DNA of 64,000 nt, from positions 6,422,501-6,486,500 of the forward strand of contig NZ_JAUSZA010000001.1 of assembly GCF_030817215.1 (NCBI RefSeq), given 5' to 3'. Both the position numbers and the translations under genes were made by a program. Position 1 is the stretch's first letter; each line of letters starts with the position of its first letter. This DNA is from Paenibacillus sp. V4I3. GTDB taxonomy: Bacteria > Bacillota > Bacilli > Paenibacillales > NBRC-103111. Below, piece by piece: positions 54,268 to 62,914 of the stretch. The notes beneath the pieces were generated by a model that did no database searches, was not told the origin of the DNA, and saw nothing but the letters and a program-made list of their open reading frames with translations.

Positions 54268-54822
54268 TTATAATTTATTATTACCAAAATTCCAATCACT
54301 TTTAAGCATGCCATATACAATGTGGTCAATGTATTGGTCGTATAAATATTCAGCTTCACGGATTCGACCTTCATTCGTAAACCCTAATTTCTCTGGAATC
54401 GACCTGCTTTTTAGGTTCTTAACTCCGCATCTTATTTCAACTCTGTTTAAACCTAATTCGTCGAAGGTATAATCAACTAATCTTTTGCAAGATTTAATCA
54501 TAATTCCATTACTCTGAAACTTTTCACCTAACCAGTAACCAATACTGGTTTTTTTATTAGCCCAATCAATAGAATGATATCCGATACATCCTACGATTTC
54601 GCCTTTATACCATATTGCTGTATGGAATCCATTGTTTGAAGCATGTTGATTTTGACAGAATTGTATAAAGGATTTCGTGTTCTCTACACTCAAAGTCCCA
54701 TCAACCCACGGTAGCCATTCTCTAAGATAACGTCTAGAATCATCTGTTAATGCAAATAATCTTTCTGAATCGTCTTGTTCAAGTAATTTAAGCATCTTAT
54801 CATCGTCAATTTTAAAGAGCAT
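54268..54822 (-). CDS. GNAT acetyltransferase (RimJ/RimL-like)
   Basis: 184 residues from the ATG at 54822, chosen since agaggg lies just before it (a start at 54846 has no site). GNAT-fold signs include LREWLPWVDGTLSVENTKSF, IGYHSIDWANKKTSIGYWLG, the acetyl-CoA region FQSNGIMIKSCKRLVDYTF, and NRVEIRCGVKNLKSRSIPEKLGF. Proteins of this group acetylate ribosomal L7/L12 N-termini or small amines and antibiotics. Substrate unknown. AT-rich relative to the sugar island. Confidence 0.88.
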   Translation of the reverse strand: MLFKIDDDKMLKLLEQDDSERLFALTDDSRRYLREWLPWVDGTLSVENTKSFIQFCQNQHASNNGFHTAIWYKGEIVGCIGYHSIDWANKKTSIGYWLGEKFQSNGIMIKSCKRLVDYTFDELGLNRVEIRCGVKNLKSRSIPEKLGFTNEGRIREAEYLYDQYIDHIVYGMLKSDWNFGNNKL

Positions 54823-54948
54823 TTTATCCCTCTTTTCAATATCCATTTAATGTAATTACCCCAGCATAAAAGATTACAATAACTATTAGAGATAGAACGA
54901 TTAAACATATTAAGCCAAAACTAACCATCTTGACCTATGTAGGCAAAT

Positions 54949-55170
54949 CTAACCCAGAAATGAATAACCTCTATCCGGTGCATCGCTTTTACCGCGGCCT
55001 CTTAAGCTAATAGAAATATTTTGCCTGGTTTCAAATGACTCAAATGGAAATTCTTCGGCGCTACCAAGCATTCCTGGGACATAAACTAAAGGAGTATTCT
55101 CACTTACTTTACTACTAATCAGGTAATTAATTTTAATTCCATCATTTAGTGCAAATTGTGAGTCCATCAA
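54949..55170 (-). pseudogene. Truncated alpha/beta hydrolase
   Basis: The 73-codon frame gives only the start of an alpha/beta hydrolase: GIKINYLISSKVSENTPLVYVPG, the oxyanion-region PGMLGSAEEF, and ISLRGRGKSDAPDRGYS. It stops where the nucleophile elbow, acid and His should still follow; no continuation is visible before the acetyltransferase gene. Non-functional remnant. Confidence 0.75.
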
Positions 55171-55218
55171 ACTACCACCTCAAATTCATTATACACAATG
55201 CTATTTATCCCTACTTTA

Positions 55219-55440
55219 TTATCCTTGAGTGTTCTCGTCACTTTTGTATTCTAAAATATCTCCAGGTTGGCATTCTAATGCTTTGCAAATTGCTTCTAAA
55301 GTTGAAAGCCTAATTGCTTTTGCCTTTCCATTTTTCAATATAGAAAGGTTAGCCATTGTTATTCCAACCCTCTCCGAAAGTTCTGTTACGCTCATTTTCC
55401 TTTTAGCCAACATCACATCAATATTGATTATCATCGACAT
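55219..55440 (-). CDS. Xre/Cro-type HTH regulator (YozG-like)
   Basis: 73 residues: MIINIDVMLAKRKMSVTELSE, then VGITMANLSILKNGKAKAIRL as the recognition region, then LEAICKALECQPGDILEY. Such minimal HTH proteins are regularly encoded next to DUF2975 membrane proteins and likely regulate them. ATG at 55440 chosen with aggtga 6 nt upstream; a GTG three codons earlier overlaps that site. 10 nt after the DUF2975 gene; a co-transcribed pair. Confidence 0.88.
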   Translation of the reverse strand: MSMIINIDVMLAKRKMSVTELSERVGITMANLSILKNGKAKAIRLSTLEAICKALECQPGDILEYKSDENTQG

Positions 55441-55450
55441 TGTTTTCACC

Positions 55451-55930
55451 TCACACTATTAAATCATTTTCAGATTTTATATCTACGACTTCTTTTACAA
55501 GTCTTTGGAGGACGCCAACAAAGGTTGCGATTACGCTTGAAGCAATAGTGGAATATAATCCCAGCGCTATGACTCCTGCTCTGTCACCTTCAATAAATAT
55601 AGCGACGAATACGATTCCTACTACAATAAAGGCACTTATTGTGATTGCACAGCGATTGATAACCTTCAAAGCTCTAACAGATAATTCCGAGAAAGAATTG
55701 TTTTTATCAATGTAAATTAAAAGTTTAAATACTTGATACAACGCGATGAAAAATGGAATAGACAATAAATAAGCAGATAGTAAAAAGGGATATTGCAAGT
55801 AAGCAGTCACTGGATGCGCTTCTGCATCTCTACTGGCTATCTCAGGCAACAAAAATATACATAAAGCAAGTGCCACAATTCCGATAAGAATAATAACTCC
55901 CTTTAGGAAAAAAGTTGCCCATCGGTTCAT
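55451..55930 (-). CDS. DUF2975 membrane protein (copy 1)
   Basis: 159 residues with four membrane helices (FFLKGVIILIGIVALALCIFLL; YPFLLSAYLLSIPFFIALYQ; INRCAITISAFIVVGIVFVA; a last one before the tail) and the shared ending DIKSENDLIV. Function of DUF2975 proteins is unknown; they pair with a YozG-type HTH. ATG at 55930 with gaggtg upstream. Paralogue of the next gene upstream; both end in the same eight residues. Confidence 0.85.
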   Translation of the reverse strand: MNRWATFFLKGVIILIGIVALALCIFLLPEIASRDAEAHPVTAYLQYPFLLSAYLLSIPFFIALYQVFKLLIYIDKNNSFSELSVRALKVINRCAITISAFIVVGIVFVAIFIEGDRAGVIALGLYSTIASSVIATFVGVLQRLVKEVVDIKSENDLIV

Positions 55931-55987
55931 AAAAAACACCTCACTAATAAATTGTAATACGTTACTTAACGTTTTCATATCAATTAT

Positions 55988-56029
55988 CTTTATTTTTCTT
56001 TTAGGCATCATCACATCAATATTGATTAC
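55988..56029 (-). pseudogene. Decayed second copy of the YozG-like HTH gene
   Basis: Fourteen codons read VINIDVMMPKRKIK, matching the start of the intact HTH protein (IINIDVMLAKRKM). They lie immediately after DUF2975 copy 2, exactly where the intact HTH gene follows copy 1. The rest was deleted. Marks a tandem duplication of the two-gene module. Confidence 0.7.
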
Positions 56030-56047
56030 TATTGCCGGTTAATCACC

Positions 56048-56530
56048 TCAGACTATTAAGTCATTTTCCGATTTTATATCAATCGCTTCTTGTAAAAGTC
56101 TTTGAAGAACAGCGGCAAAGACTGCAATCACCATGGAAGCAAAAGGAACAACCAATCCGATAAAGATGACACCTGGGGCGTCGTCTTTATCCGCAAAGAG
56201 ATAGAAGAGCGGCAAGACTAGCACATGCAAGGTACTGATTGTGATGGCACAGTGTTTGATTTTCTTTAAAGCTTTTACAGATAATTCGGAGAAGGCTTTA
56301 TTTTTGTCAATATAGCGTAAAAGTTTGAAAGCCTGATACAAAGCAAAGTAAAAAGGTATCGCCGATGCATAAAATACGATGGAAACGAGATATTTTATAT
56401 AAGCAAACTCTGGAAGCAATTTTGCTGCAATATTCCCTATCTCAGGCACCAAAAAGATGCACAAAGCAAGAATCGGAATTCCAATAAAAATAACAGCTAT
56501 CTTTAAAAAGAGCGTTGACACTCGTTTCAT
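56048..56530 (-). CDS. DUF2975 membrane protein (copy 2)
   Basis: 160 residues, four membrane helices beginning LFLKIAVIFIGIPILALCIFLV, tail DIKSENDLIV identical to copy 1. ATG at 56530 chosen with gaggtg upstream, the same context as copy 1. First gene after a well-formed promoter (TTGTGA-17-TATAAT). Confidence 0.85.
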   Translation of the reverse strand: MKRVSTLFLKIAVIFIGIPILALCIFLVPEIGNIAAKLLPEFAYIKYLVSIVFYASAIPFYFALYQAFKLLRYIDKNKAFSELSVKALKKIKHCAITISTLHVLVLPLFYLFADKDDAPGVIFIGLVVPFASMVIAVFAAVLQRLLQEAIDIKSENDLIV

Positions 56531-56562
56531 AAAAAGCACCTCACTTATTTATTGTTAACTTG

Positions 56563-56591
56563 ATTATAATACGCAGTTTATCGTTTCACAA
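56563..56591 (-). promoter_or_regulatory. SigA-type promoter of the DUF2975/HTH unit
   Basis: On the minus strand -35 TTGTGA (56586-56591), 17-nt spacer, -10 TATAAT (56563-56568), 32 nt before the ATG of copy 2. The rest of the AT-rich gap to 56785 shows no gene on either strand. Confidence 0.75.
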
Positions 56592-56785
56592 TACATAATT
56601 ACCGATTATGATTATATTATTGTTGTTATATAGATATCCATTTAATTTTAGACAAAGATAAAAAGCTCGTTCCACTATCCTCCCTTTCGTCCATAAGATG
56701 ATAAGAATTGATTATAATGATTTGTTAAATTGTGGTGCCTGGTTTGGGATGCTACCATGAAAATAAAACGATTGGAGTGATAAAG

Positions 56786-56893
56786 ATGAAAAATTTTACA
56801 AAATCTGTGAATATGATCAACAATTTCACTATAGAAAACACTGTAATCCTTAAAAGAAGGATAAATTGGAGGAATAGTTCGTGGAAAAGTTAA
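56786..56893 (+). CDS. Short open frame overlapping the ABC exporter start
   Basis: 35 codons beginning MKNFTKSVNMINNF, with attggagtg 5-6 nt before the ATG, ending with TAA inside the first codons of the ABC exporter gene (13-nt overlap). The position suggests a leader peptide coupling translation of the exporter. No homology recognised, so it may be chance. Confidence 0.35.
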   Translation: MKNFTKSVNMINNFTIENTVILKRRINWRNSSWKS

Positions 56894-58614
56894 AAAAGTT
56901 TCTAGCTTACTACAAACCTTATAAAAAAGTGTTGTTTGCCGATTTGTTATTTGCAGCACTAGCTTCGATGACCGTACTTGCCTATCCCTTGCTGGTAAAT
57001 CAAATAACCAAAAACGCAATAAGTGACGAAGGAATCGATATTGCGTTAGTTTTTAAAATGGTTGGCATCTTTTTATTTCTGATGGTCGTGGAGTATGTCA
57101 GCAACTTCTATACCGACTATTTTGGGCATGCGATGGGGGCAAAGATCGAGTCTGACATGCGAAAGAATTTGTTTCAGCATGTTCAAAAGCTCTCGTTTTC
57201 GTATCACGATAATGCCAGAACTGGGCAACTGATGTCGCGGATAACTACAGACTTATTCGATGTATCCGAACTTGCACACCATGGACCAGAAGATACGGTG
57301 ATCTCTTTGGTGAGAATCCTGGGCTCGTTCATTATATTGCTAAGTATAAATTGGGTACTCGCGTCAGCTACTTTTTTGATTTTACCTTTCATGTTTATTT
57401 TTGCATATCGCTATAGTATCAAGATGAAGCACGCTCTTAAAAAAAATAAAGAACGTATCGCAGATATAAACGCTCAAATTGAAGACAGCCTTTCTGGGAT
57501 TCGAGTTGTGCAATCGTTTGCTAATGAAGACATCGAAGTGGATAAATTTAGAAGCAGTAACCATCGTTTTTTAGAAAGCAGGAAAAAAGGATATTTGGTG
57601 GAGGCATTGTTCTACAATGGTTTGACTGGGTTTATTTCATTGATTAACATTTCGGTTGTTATCGCGGGCGCCATTCTTATAAGTTATAACCAGTTGCTTC
57701 TAACCGAGTTGATTACCTTTTTGTTATACATAAACACCTTAATCGACCCTGTGAAAAGGTTAGTGAACTTTACTCAGAATCTTCAAAATGGGGTGGCTGG
57801 ATTTGAACGTTTTATGGAAATTATAGCGATTGAGTCGGACATTACCGATGCCAAAGATGCTACTGAGCTAAGCAATGTAAAGGGTTCAGTGGAATTTGTA
57901 AACGTAAGCTTCCAGTATGCCAGCGACTCGAATTATGTGTTTAAGAATATAACCATTACAGCAAGACCCGGTGAATATGTAGCACTTGTAGGACCTTCTG
58001 GAGTTGGAAAAACGACCCTTTGCAGTTTAATCCCGCGTTTTTATGAAACCAGTGAAGGTACAATAAAAATTGATGGTACGGATATAAAAAACATAAGGCT
58101 AAAATCATTGCGTGACAATATTGGGATCGTACAACAAGATGTGTATTTGTTTTCGGGTACGATTAAAGAGAACATCTTGTACGGGAATCTTGGGGCTACC
58201 GATGAGGAAATGATCAACGCTGCCATAAATGCGAATGCTCATGAATTTATTAGGGGGCTTCCGGATGGCTACAACGCCTATATAGGTCAACGTGGCGTAA
58301 AGCTTTCAGGCGGTCAGAAACAACGCATAAGTATCGCACGTCTATTTTTGAAAAACCCTCCTATCCTTATATTGGATGAAGCCACTTCCGCCCTAGACAA
58401 TGAGAGCGAAAGGGTGGTTCAGGAAAGTTTTGAAAAGTTAGCTAAGAACCGCACTGCTTTTGTAATTGCACATAGGCTGTCCACAATCAAAAGTGCAGAA
58501 AGGATTATTGTGTTATCGGAAGACGGGATTGCAGAGGAAGGTACACATACAAAGCTTATTGAAAACAATGGTATATATGCAAAGTTTTATAAAATGCAGT
58601 TTGATCAATTATAG
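56881..58614 (+). CDS. ABC exporter (fused membrane and ATPase domains, multidrug/lipid type)
   Basis: 577 residues: six-helix membrane domain (about 15-310) and ATPase domain (about 335-577). Walker A GPSGVGKTTL (371-380), signature LSGGQKQR (about 475), Walker B ILILDEATSALD, and H-loop IAHRLST are all intact, so a functional half-transporter that would work as a homodimer. Exports drugs, lipids or peptides; substrate unknown. GTG start with ttggagga upstream. Ends at a strong terminator. Unrelated to the sugar genes. Confidence 0.92.
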   Translation: MEKLKKFLAYYKPYKKVLFADLLFAALASMTVLAYPLLVNQITKNAISDEGIDIALVFKMVGIFLFLMVVEYVSNFYTDYFGHAMGAKIESDMRKNLFQHVQKLSFSYHDNARTGQLMSRITTDLFDVSELAHHGPEDTVISLVRILGSFIILLSINWVLASATFLILPFMFIFAYRYSIKMKHALKKNKERIADINAQIEDSLSGIRVVQSFANEDIEVDKFRSSNHRFLESRKKGYLVEALFYNGLTGFISLINISVVIAGAILISYNQLLLTELITFLLYINTLIDPVKRLVNFTQNLQNGVAGFERFMEIIAIESDITDAKDATELSNVKGSVEFVNVSFQYASDSNYVFKNITITARPGEYVALVGPSGVGKTTLCSLIPRFYETSEGTIKIDGTDIKNIRLKSLRDNIGIVQQDVYLFSGTIKENILYGNLGATDEEMINAAINANAHEFIRGLPDGYNAYIGQRGVKLSGGQKQRISIARLFLKNPPILILDEATSALDNESERVVQESFEKLAKNRTAFVIAHRLSTIKSAERIIVLSEDGIAEEGTHTKLIENNGIYAKFYKMQFDQL

Positions 58615-58629
58615 TACTAGGATAAACCT

Positions 58630-58670
58630 AAAAGACGCTAAGCAAATATTTCTTTGTTTAGCGTCTTTTA
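58630..58670. terminator. Bidirectional intrinsic terminator
   Basis: AAAGACGCTAAGCAAA and its near-complement TTTGTTTAGCGTCTTTT form a long stem with A and T runs on both sides, between the convergent exporter and GCS2-like genes. Confidence 0.85.
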
Positions 58671-58720
58671 AGTTTGACTAAAATTCTTTCCGTATACTGA
58701 ACTATGCTTGGTGTTTGGTT

Positions 58721-59689
58721 TTATGGGTTTATTATAATCTTACTTGCATTTAATAAAAATTCTTTCATATGGTTAATTGGTATTCCACTATGAAACCTTC
58801 TAATTTCAAATAATGTCCATTCTTCAATATGTTTTATTTTCGCTAAATAAGTTCGGTTTCCTTTGTGTTGTTCATTTAAAAAAAGTTTATATGTATCAAC
58901 TTTCTCTTGAGCATCGCCTTCCATTATTTGTTTAATATTTTTTTCATAGAAGATACTTGTCCTATCCGCCCATGATATTAGTTCGCTTCGGGGTGTTGTT
59001 GAACATTGGATTTCATCACTACCTTTATAATAAAAGGTATTGTCATTTATATCATATTCAGACAAAAACAGAAGATCTAATAAGCTCCAAAAGTATTCTG
59101 CCTCATGTTTAATGTCCCATCTTGAACAATATTTAGGATGTAGTGTAACATGAGTAGAAATAAACCCCGCATAAAGTAAATTTAAATCATTAATTTTATT
59201 AAAGGAATTGGGAAGTAGATTTTCACTTCCTACAAAAGTAACAACTTCATCCGTAAGTATAATTTGTTTAATATCAGTGATTTTTTCTTTTTTTAAGTTA
59301 ATGAATGTATCTGTCGAAGAACTAAATTTATCTGTAAATAAAATCTCTCCTTTTAGATTTGTGTTTTTTTCTTTGAAGTCTATTAACAAATTACATACAA
59401 CTTCCTCAAAAACTTGAAAACCATCTATTATTTCATCAAAACTATCCAAGGTGTAAGGAGGAGATACGACTTCTATTAAAGCATTGGAATATTCAGGATG
59501 TATCTCCCAGCCTTTGCGAAACAAATAACCCACTTTTTTTACTAGATTTTCATGGATATCCGACATAGACTTTATTTTATTTATAATCTGTTGTGATGCT
59601 AATAAGTAACTTATGAAGTCACGTTCTTTATAAACTATTGCATATTCTTTTTCGATTCCAAACTCAAACCTGTCTGGAACAATTTTCAT
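58721..59689 (-). CDS. GCS2-like (glutamate-cysteine ligase superfamily) protein
   Basis: 322 residues, AT-rich gene. Weak but consistent signs of the GCS2/carboxylate-amine ligase fold: FEFGIEKEYAIVY (acidic metal-binding strand), NALIEVVSPPYTLDSFDEI (as in xQIEIVTPP), STHVTLHP (as in HVHVG), and TLFEIRRFHSG (the ExR strand). Shorter than usual members (370 or more residues). The family joins amino groups to glutamate carboxylates with ATP. Follows the ferritin-like gene by 13 nt, so both are one unit. Activity and substrate unknown. Confidence 0.55.
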   Translation of the reverse strand: MKIVPDRFEFGIEKEYAIVYKERDFISYLLASQQIINKIKSMSDIHENLVKKVGYLFRKGWEIHPEYSNALIEVVSPPYTLDSFDEIIDGFQVFEEVVCNLLIDFKEKNTNLKGEILFTDKFSSSTDTFINLKKEKITDIKQIILTDEVVTFVGSENLLPNSFNKINDLNLLYAGFISTHVTLHPKYCSRWDIKHEAEYFWSLLDLLFLSEYDINDNTFYYKGSDEIQCSTTPRSELISWADRTSIFYEKNIKQIMEGDAQEKVDTYKLFLNEQHKGNRTYLAKIKHIEEWTLFEIRRFHSGIPINHMKEFLLNASKIIINP

Positions 59690-59702
59690 TGTTATTCCCC
59701 CC

Positions 59703-60992
59703 TCAATACCTCATTGTACTATCCTCCGTTTCATCTTCGGCAGCAGCAATCTCTTCTGCCTTTCGAACTTCACTGAAAAAATGATCTAACTCATGCTTAG
59801 CAACTTCACGTATAAATCCTAGTTCTTCACCAAATAGCTCCGGAGTCCATGTACGGCCGAAGGAAGCATGGACCACCTCATCTGCCCAATCGTAATCCTG
59901 GAACTGCGTCATTAATGGATGCTTCACTTGATCTCTGCAGAATTCAAATTCCCCTACTTTCCCCGGTCGCTTCATCGCCCCTTCTTCGATTCCAATACTT
60001 AGCCACGCGTATTGCGCACTCGGGATTTTTTCTATATTGATATCATAATCAGACGTATATTGCGGGCGTGAACGCCAATTTAACCCTTCAGCCTCCAGTG
60101 CTGCTTGACCAAACAACGCATGGCGAACCTCATCCCACAAGTGCCTTGCTAAGTCCCGATAGAATGCCCACGGCATTCCTTTTTGTGACCATAACACAGC
60201 CGCAATCAGTTCCGCCGCCGTCATCTCTTCCTGACGTACTCTCATCATACCGACAAGTCTGTCCTCATTCGGCTTCTCGAATTTCATTCCCATGCTTGTA
60301 CGGTAAAGGGTTGTTTCACCCATACGTGCTTCTCGTTGCGATTTTTTGGGCAATTGATAGACCTGGAATGATCTTATACGTTCTGGTATTTCAGAAGACC
60401 TTTTCATTTCGTTGCTCATTCCACCTGCTGCAAGGATGCATCGCTTTATTAACGTACATAGTTCTTCAGTGCCAGCCTCTTCCCACTCCCCTGCGTTCTT
60501 CAGGTGAGCAATTGCCGCTTCTCCCCAAAGTACTTGTTCCTCCAGATCGAGAAGGATTGAGCGTAGTATACGAATAGTCGGTTGATCTACAATTTGTTGT
60601 GTACGTTGTATATGGCTCCTATAGGCTTCAATAAGCGCTGGTTTAATCACTGTATACACGCCAGCTAACCATTCGGAATCTGTACGAGCATGAAGAATTT
60701 CGTCCATAAGCAGCGTTAAAGTTGGATCTGGTTCCTGCCCAACGTTAGCAAGAGGCGTACGCAGATGACTCACACGTGTACGAAGCTGATCCGCTGCTTC
60801 TGCATCCTCATAGATGTGCCGTCCCATCGCAGTTTTGACATCCCAGTTATGCCGTGCAGGCAGCTGAGCTGCACTTATAAACATAAGACGCTCATGAATG
60901 AACCTATATCTCTGCAGTATCTTAGCGTTTGCATCAACACCAAAAGCACCAATTGAATGTGGATTAGCAATTCCTGTAAATGTAATTCCCAA
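59703..60992 (-). CDS. Ferritin-like di-iron protein of unknown function
   Basis: 429 residues, almost all helical. The C-terminal half has a full di-iron set: Glu261 in AAELIAAVLW, DEVRHA (Glu288, His291), Glu336/337 in IGIEEGAMK, and DEVVHA (Glu372, His375). The N-terminal half has one more DEILHA (Glu98, His101) but an incomplete set, so it may be a degenerate bundle. Such E..ExxH..E..ExxH centres occur in oxygenases, N-oxygenases and peroxidases. TTG start after aggaggg. Divergent from an AraC regulator and co-transcribed with the GCS2-like gene. Not a ferritin by length; a named family is not recognised. Confidence 0.6.
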   Translation of the reverse strand: MGITFTGIANPHSIGAFGVDANAKILQRYRFIHERLMFISAAQLPARHNWDVKTAMGRHIYEDAEAADQLRTRVSHLRTPLANVGQEPDPTLTLLMDEILHARTDSEWLAGVYTVIKPALIEAYRSHIQRTQQIVDQPTIRILRSILLDLEEQVLWGEAAIAHLKNAGEWEEAGTEELCTLIKRCILAAGGMSNEMKRSSEIPERIRSFQVYQLPKKSQREARMGETTLYRTSMGMKFEKPNEDRLVGMMRVRQEEMTAAELIAAVLWSQKGMPWAFYRDLARHLWDEVRHALFGQAALEAEGLNWRSRPQYTSDYDINIEKIPSAQYAWLSIGIEEGAMKRPGKVGEFEFCRDQVKHPLMTQFQDYDWADEVVHASFGRTWTPELFGEELGFIREVAKHELDHFFSEVRKAEEIAAAEDETEDSTMRY

Positions 60993-61077
60993 CTTTATTC
61001 CCTCCTATAACGAGCGCTGAATAATTTCATTTTCCCTTAATGTGAATTCGTTTACAATAGATAAAGAAAGGATTTCA

Positions 61078-62022
61078 ATGGATTTATTTGATCAGAAAGG
61101 GTGCCTCCAATTGAATGAAAAATTGCCTACTATACACTACTGCGGTGACTTTATTGTTCGACGTAACTGGAAGCTGGGACCACGTATTTTAGACGATAAC
61201 GAGTTGGTGTTTTTCCCTCAGGGAAATGGAACCATCTACCGAAATGGAGATCAAGTTTATACATTGAATCAGCCCAGTTGGGTCCTTACAAAGGCAGGGG
61301 AAACTCACAGCTATCATTTCGGAGAGACTGCAGCTACTCGTCATCTTTTTCTGCATTTCAATGGTGGTGAATGGTTCGCGCCTACGCTTTTTAGTACGAA
61401 GAGTTGTGATGTAATACCGATTAGGGAAGGTGGGCTACCATCGGCAATAATCAGCCAGATCCTCCATATCGCTCATGAAGAGAAAGATACCAATCGGTGC
61501 AATATCTTATTGTTAGCTCTGCTAAGCGAACTTGAATACTTGGGTAATAAAAGCAAAAACACTTCAATCCCCTCTATGAAATATTTAAAAAATAAAAAAG
61601 AGGCCGTAACCGACCCCGCCTATCCGCTCGTGGTGAGCAAAGCATTAACCTATATTCGTAATAGGCTCCTTGAGCCTATCACCGTAGCCGAAATTGCAGT
61701 CCATTGCCAGTTATCTCATGAACACCTGACTAGAGTCTTCGTACGTGTCATCGGAATTCCTTTGCGTCAAATGATCATTCAACTGCGGCTAGAACGCGCT
61801 TCTCATATGCTCCGTCATAGTACACTTAGCATTAAAGAAATCGCCTCGCAGTGTGGATATGCTGAGAATCATTACTTTTCACGAGCTTTTACCGCCTATT
61901 ACGGTATGACAGCGACAGCATACCGCAAAGAATACACTGATCCGCGTGTCCAACACATCGTTCCTGACGAACGATTGGAAGAAAATTATCCGATTAATGT
62001 TTATTTTCACCTTAACCCTTAA
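61078..62022 (+). CDS. AraC-family transcription regulator
   Basis: 314 residues. N-terminal cupin-like sugar-sensing domain (LPTIHYCGDFIVRRNW; NQPSWVLTKAGETHSYHFGE) and C-terminal double HTH with ITVAEIAVHCQLSHEHLTRVF and IKEIASQCGYAENHYFSRAF. ATG at 61078 chosen with aaaggatt about 4 nt upstream; a GTG at 61042 has no site. Divergent from the di-iron gene (85-nt gap) and overlapping the convergent permease by 11 nt. Likely controls the di-iron/GCS2 pair, the importer, or both. Confidence 0.9.
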   Translation: MDLFDQKGCLQLNEKLPTIHYCGDFIVRRNWKLGPRILDDNELVFFPQGNGTIYRNGDQVYTLNQPSWVLTKAGETHSYHFGETAATRHLFLHFNGGEWFAPTLFSTKSCDVIPIREGGLPSAIISQILHIAHEEKDTNRCNILLLALLSELEYLGNKSKNTSIPSMKYLKNKKEAVTDPAYPLVVSKALTYIRNRLLEPITVAEIAVHCQLSHEHLTRVFVRVIGIPLRQMIIQLRLERASHMLRHSTLSIKEIASQCGYAENHYFSRAFTAYYGMTATAYRKEYTDPRVQHIVPDERLEENYPINVYFHLNP

Positions 62023-62902
62023 TGCCTGTCATAGATATGCCCTCGATAATATTACGTTGGAGAACAAGATAAACGAGCAGTACGGGCATGACGGCAATAG
62101 CAGAACCAGACATCATTAAAGTCCAGTCAGTCACATAGAGTCCCTTAAACGTACTAAGCATCAAAGGTACGGTGAAGTTGTCGGTTGAGCTCAGGAAAAT
62201 GACGGGCTTAAAAAAACTGTTCCAATTTCCCAAGAATGAAACTATCGCTAACGAAGCTAGAGCTGGACGAATGAGGGGAACCATGATACGCCAGTAAATT
62301 TTCCACATGCTCGCACCATCAACATAGGCTGCTTCTGATAAATCACGTGGGATACCCATAAAAAATTGCCTCAATAAAAATACACCAAAAGCACTGAACA
62401 ATGCATCCGGAACAATGAGGGATAAATGCGTATCGAGCCAGCCGAGATTTTTTAAAATGATGTATAGAGGAACGATCGTAACCTGTTCGGGAACCATCAA
62501 CATGGAAAGAAACAGGATAAAGAGAACATTACGAAAGGGAAAATCAATTTTAGCAAATGAAAAAGCGGCCATAGAGCATGTTAACAATTGACTCAGTACC
62601 ACAATCACAGAAATATAAGCACTGTTTATGTATGCCTTATCAAATGGCATAGCTGTTAGAGATCGGCTAATATTCTCCCACCTCCATGGATTCGGAAATA
62701 AGGTCGGCGGCACTTGAAAGATTTGGGCTAAGTCTTTTAAGCCGCTGAATGCCATCCATAAAAACGGGCCAAACATGACTACAGAGGCTAGAATCAACAG
62801 AACATGCAGAAGGATGGTTGATACTTTACTACCTATATGGTTGCTCTTTTGTTTACTGGGTACTGTTCTTGCTGGAACTAATTTATGATTTACCGTTTTC
62901 AT
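62012..62902 (-). CDS. Carbohydrate ABC transporter permease (MalG type)
   Basis: 296 residues, six membrane helices. EAA loop DLSEAAYVDGASMWKIYWRIMVPLIRP. Normal length. Second permease of a third CUT1-type importer; starts 12 nt after its partner with ggagga. Ends inside the convergent AraC gene. Substrate unknown; no glycosidase gene is adjacent within the window. Confidence 0.92.
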   Translation of the reverse strand: MKTVNHKLVPARTVPSKQKSNHIGSKVSTILLHVLLILASVVMFGPFLWMAFSGLKDLAQIFQVPPTLFPNPWRWENISRSLTAMPFDKAYINSAYISVIVVLSQLLTCSMAAFSFAKIDFPFRNVLFILFLSMLMVPEQVTIVPLYIILKNLGWLDTHLSLIVPDALFSAFGVFLLRQFFMGIPRDLSEAAYVDGASMWKIYWRIMVPLIRPALASLAIVSFLGNWNSFFKPVIFLSSTDNFTVPLMLSTFKGLYVTDWTLMMSGSAIAVMPVLLVYLVLQRNIIEGISMTGIKG

Positions 62903-62914
62903 GCGAAATCCTCC

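Noticed and set aside
56675..57019. Minus-strand frame opposite the start of the ABC exporter
   Set aside because: Shadow of the exporter coding region; composition is not protein-like.
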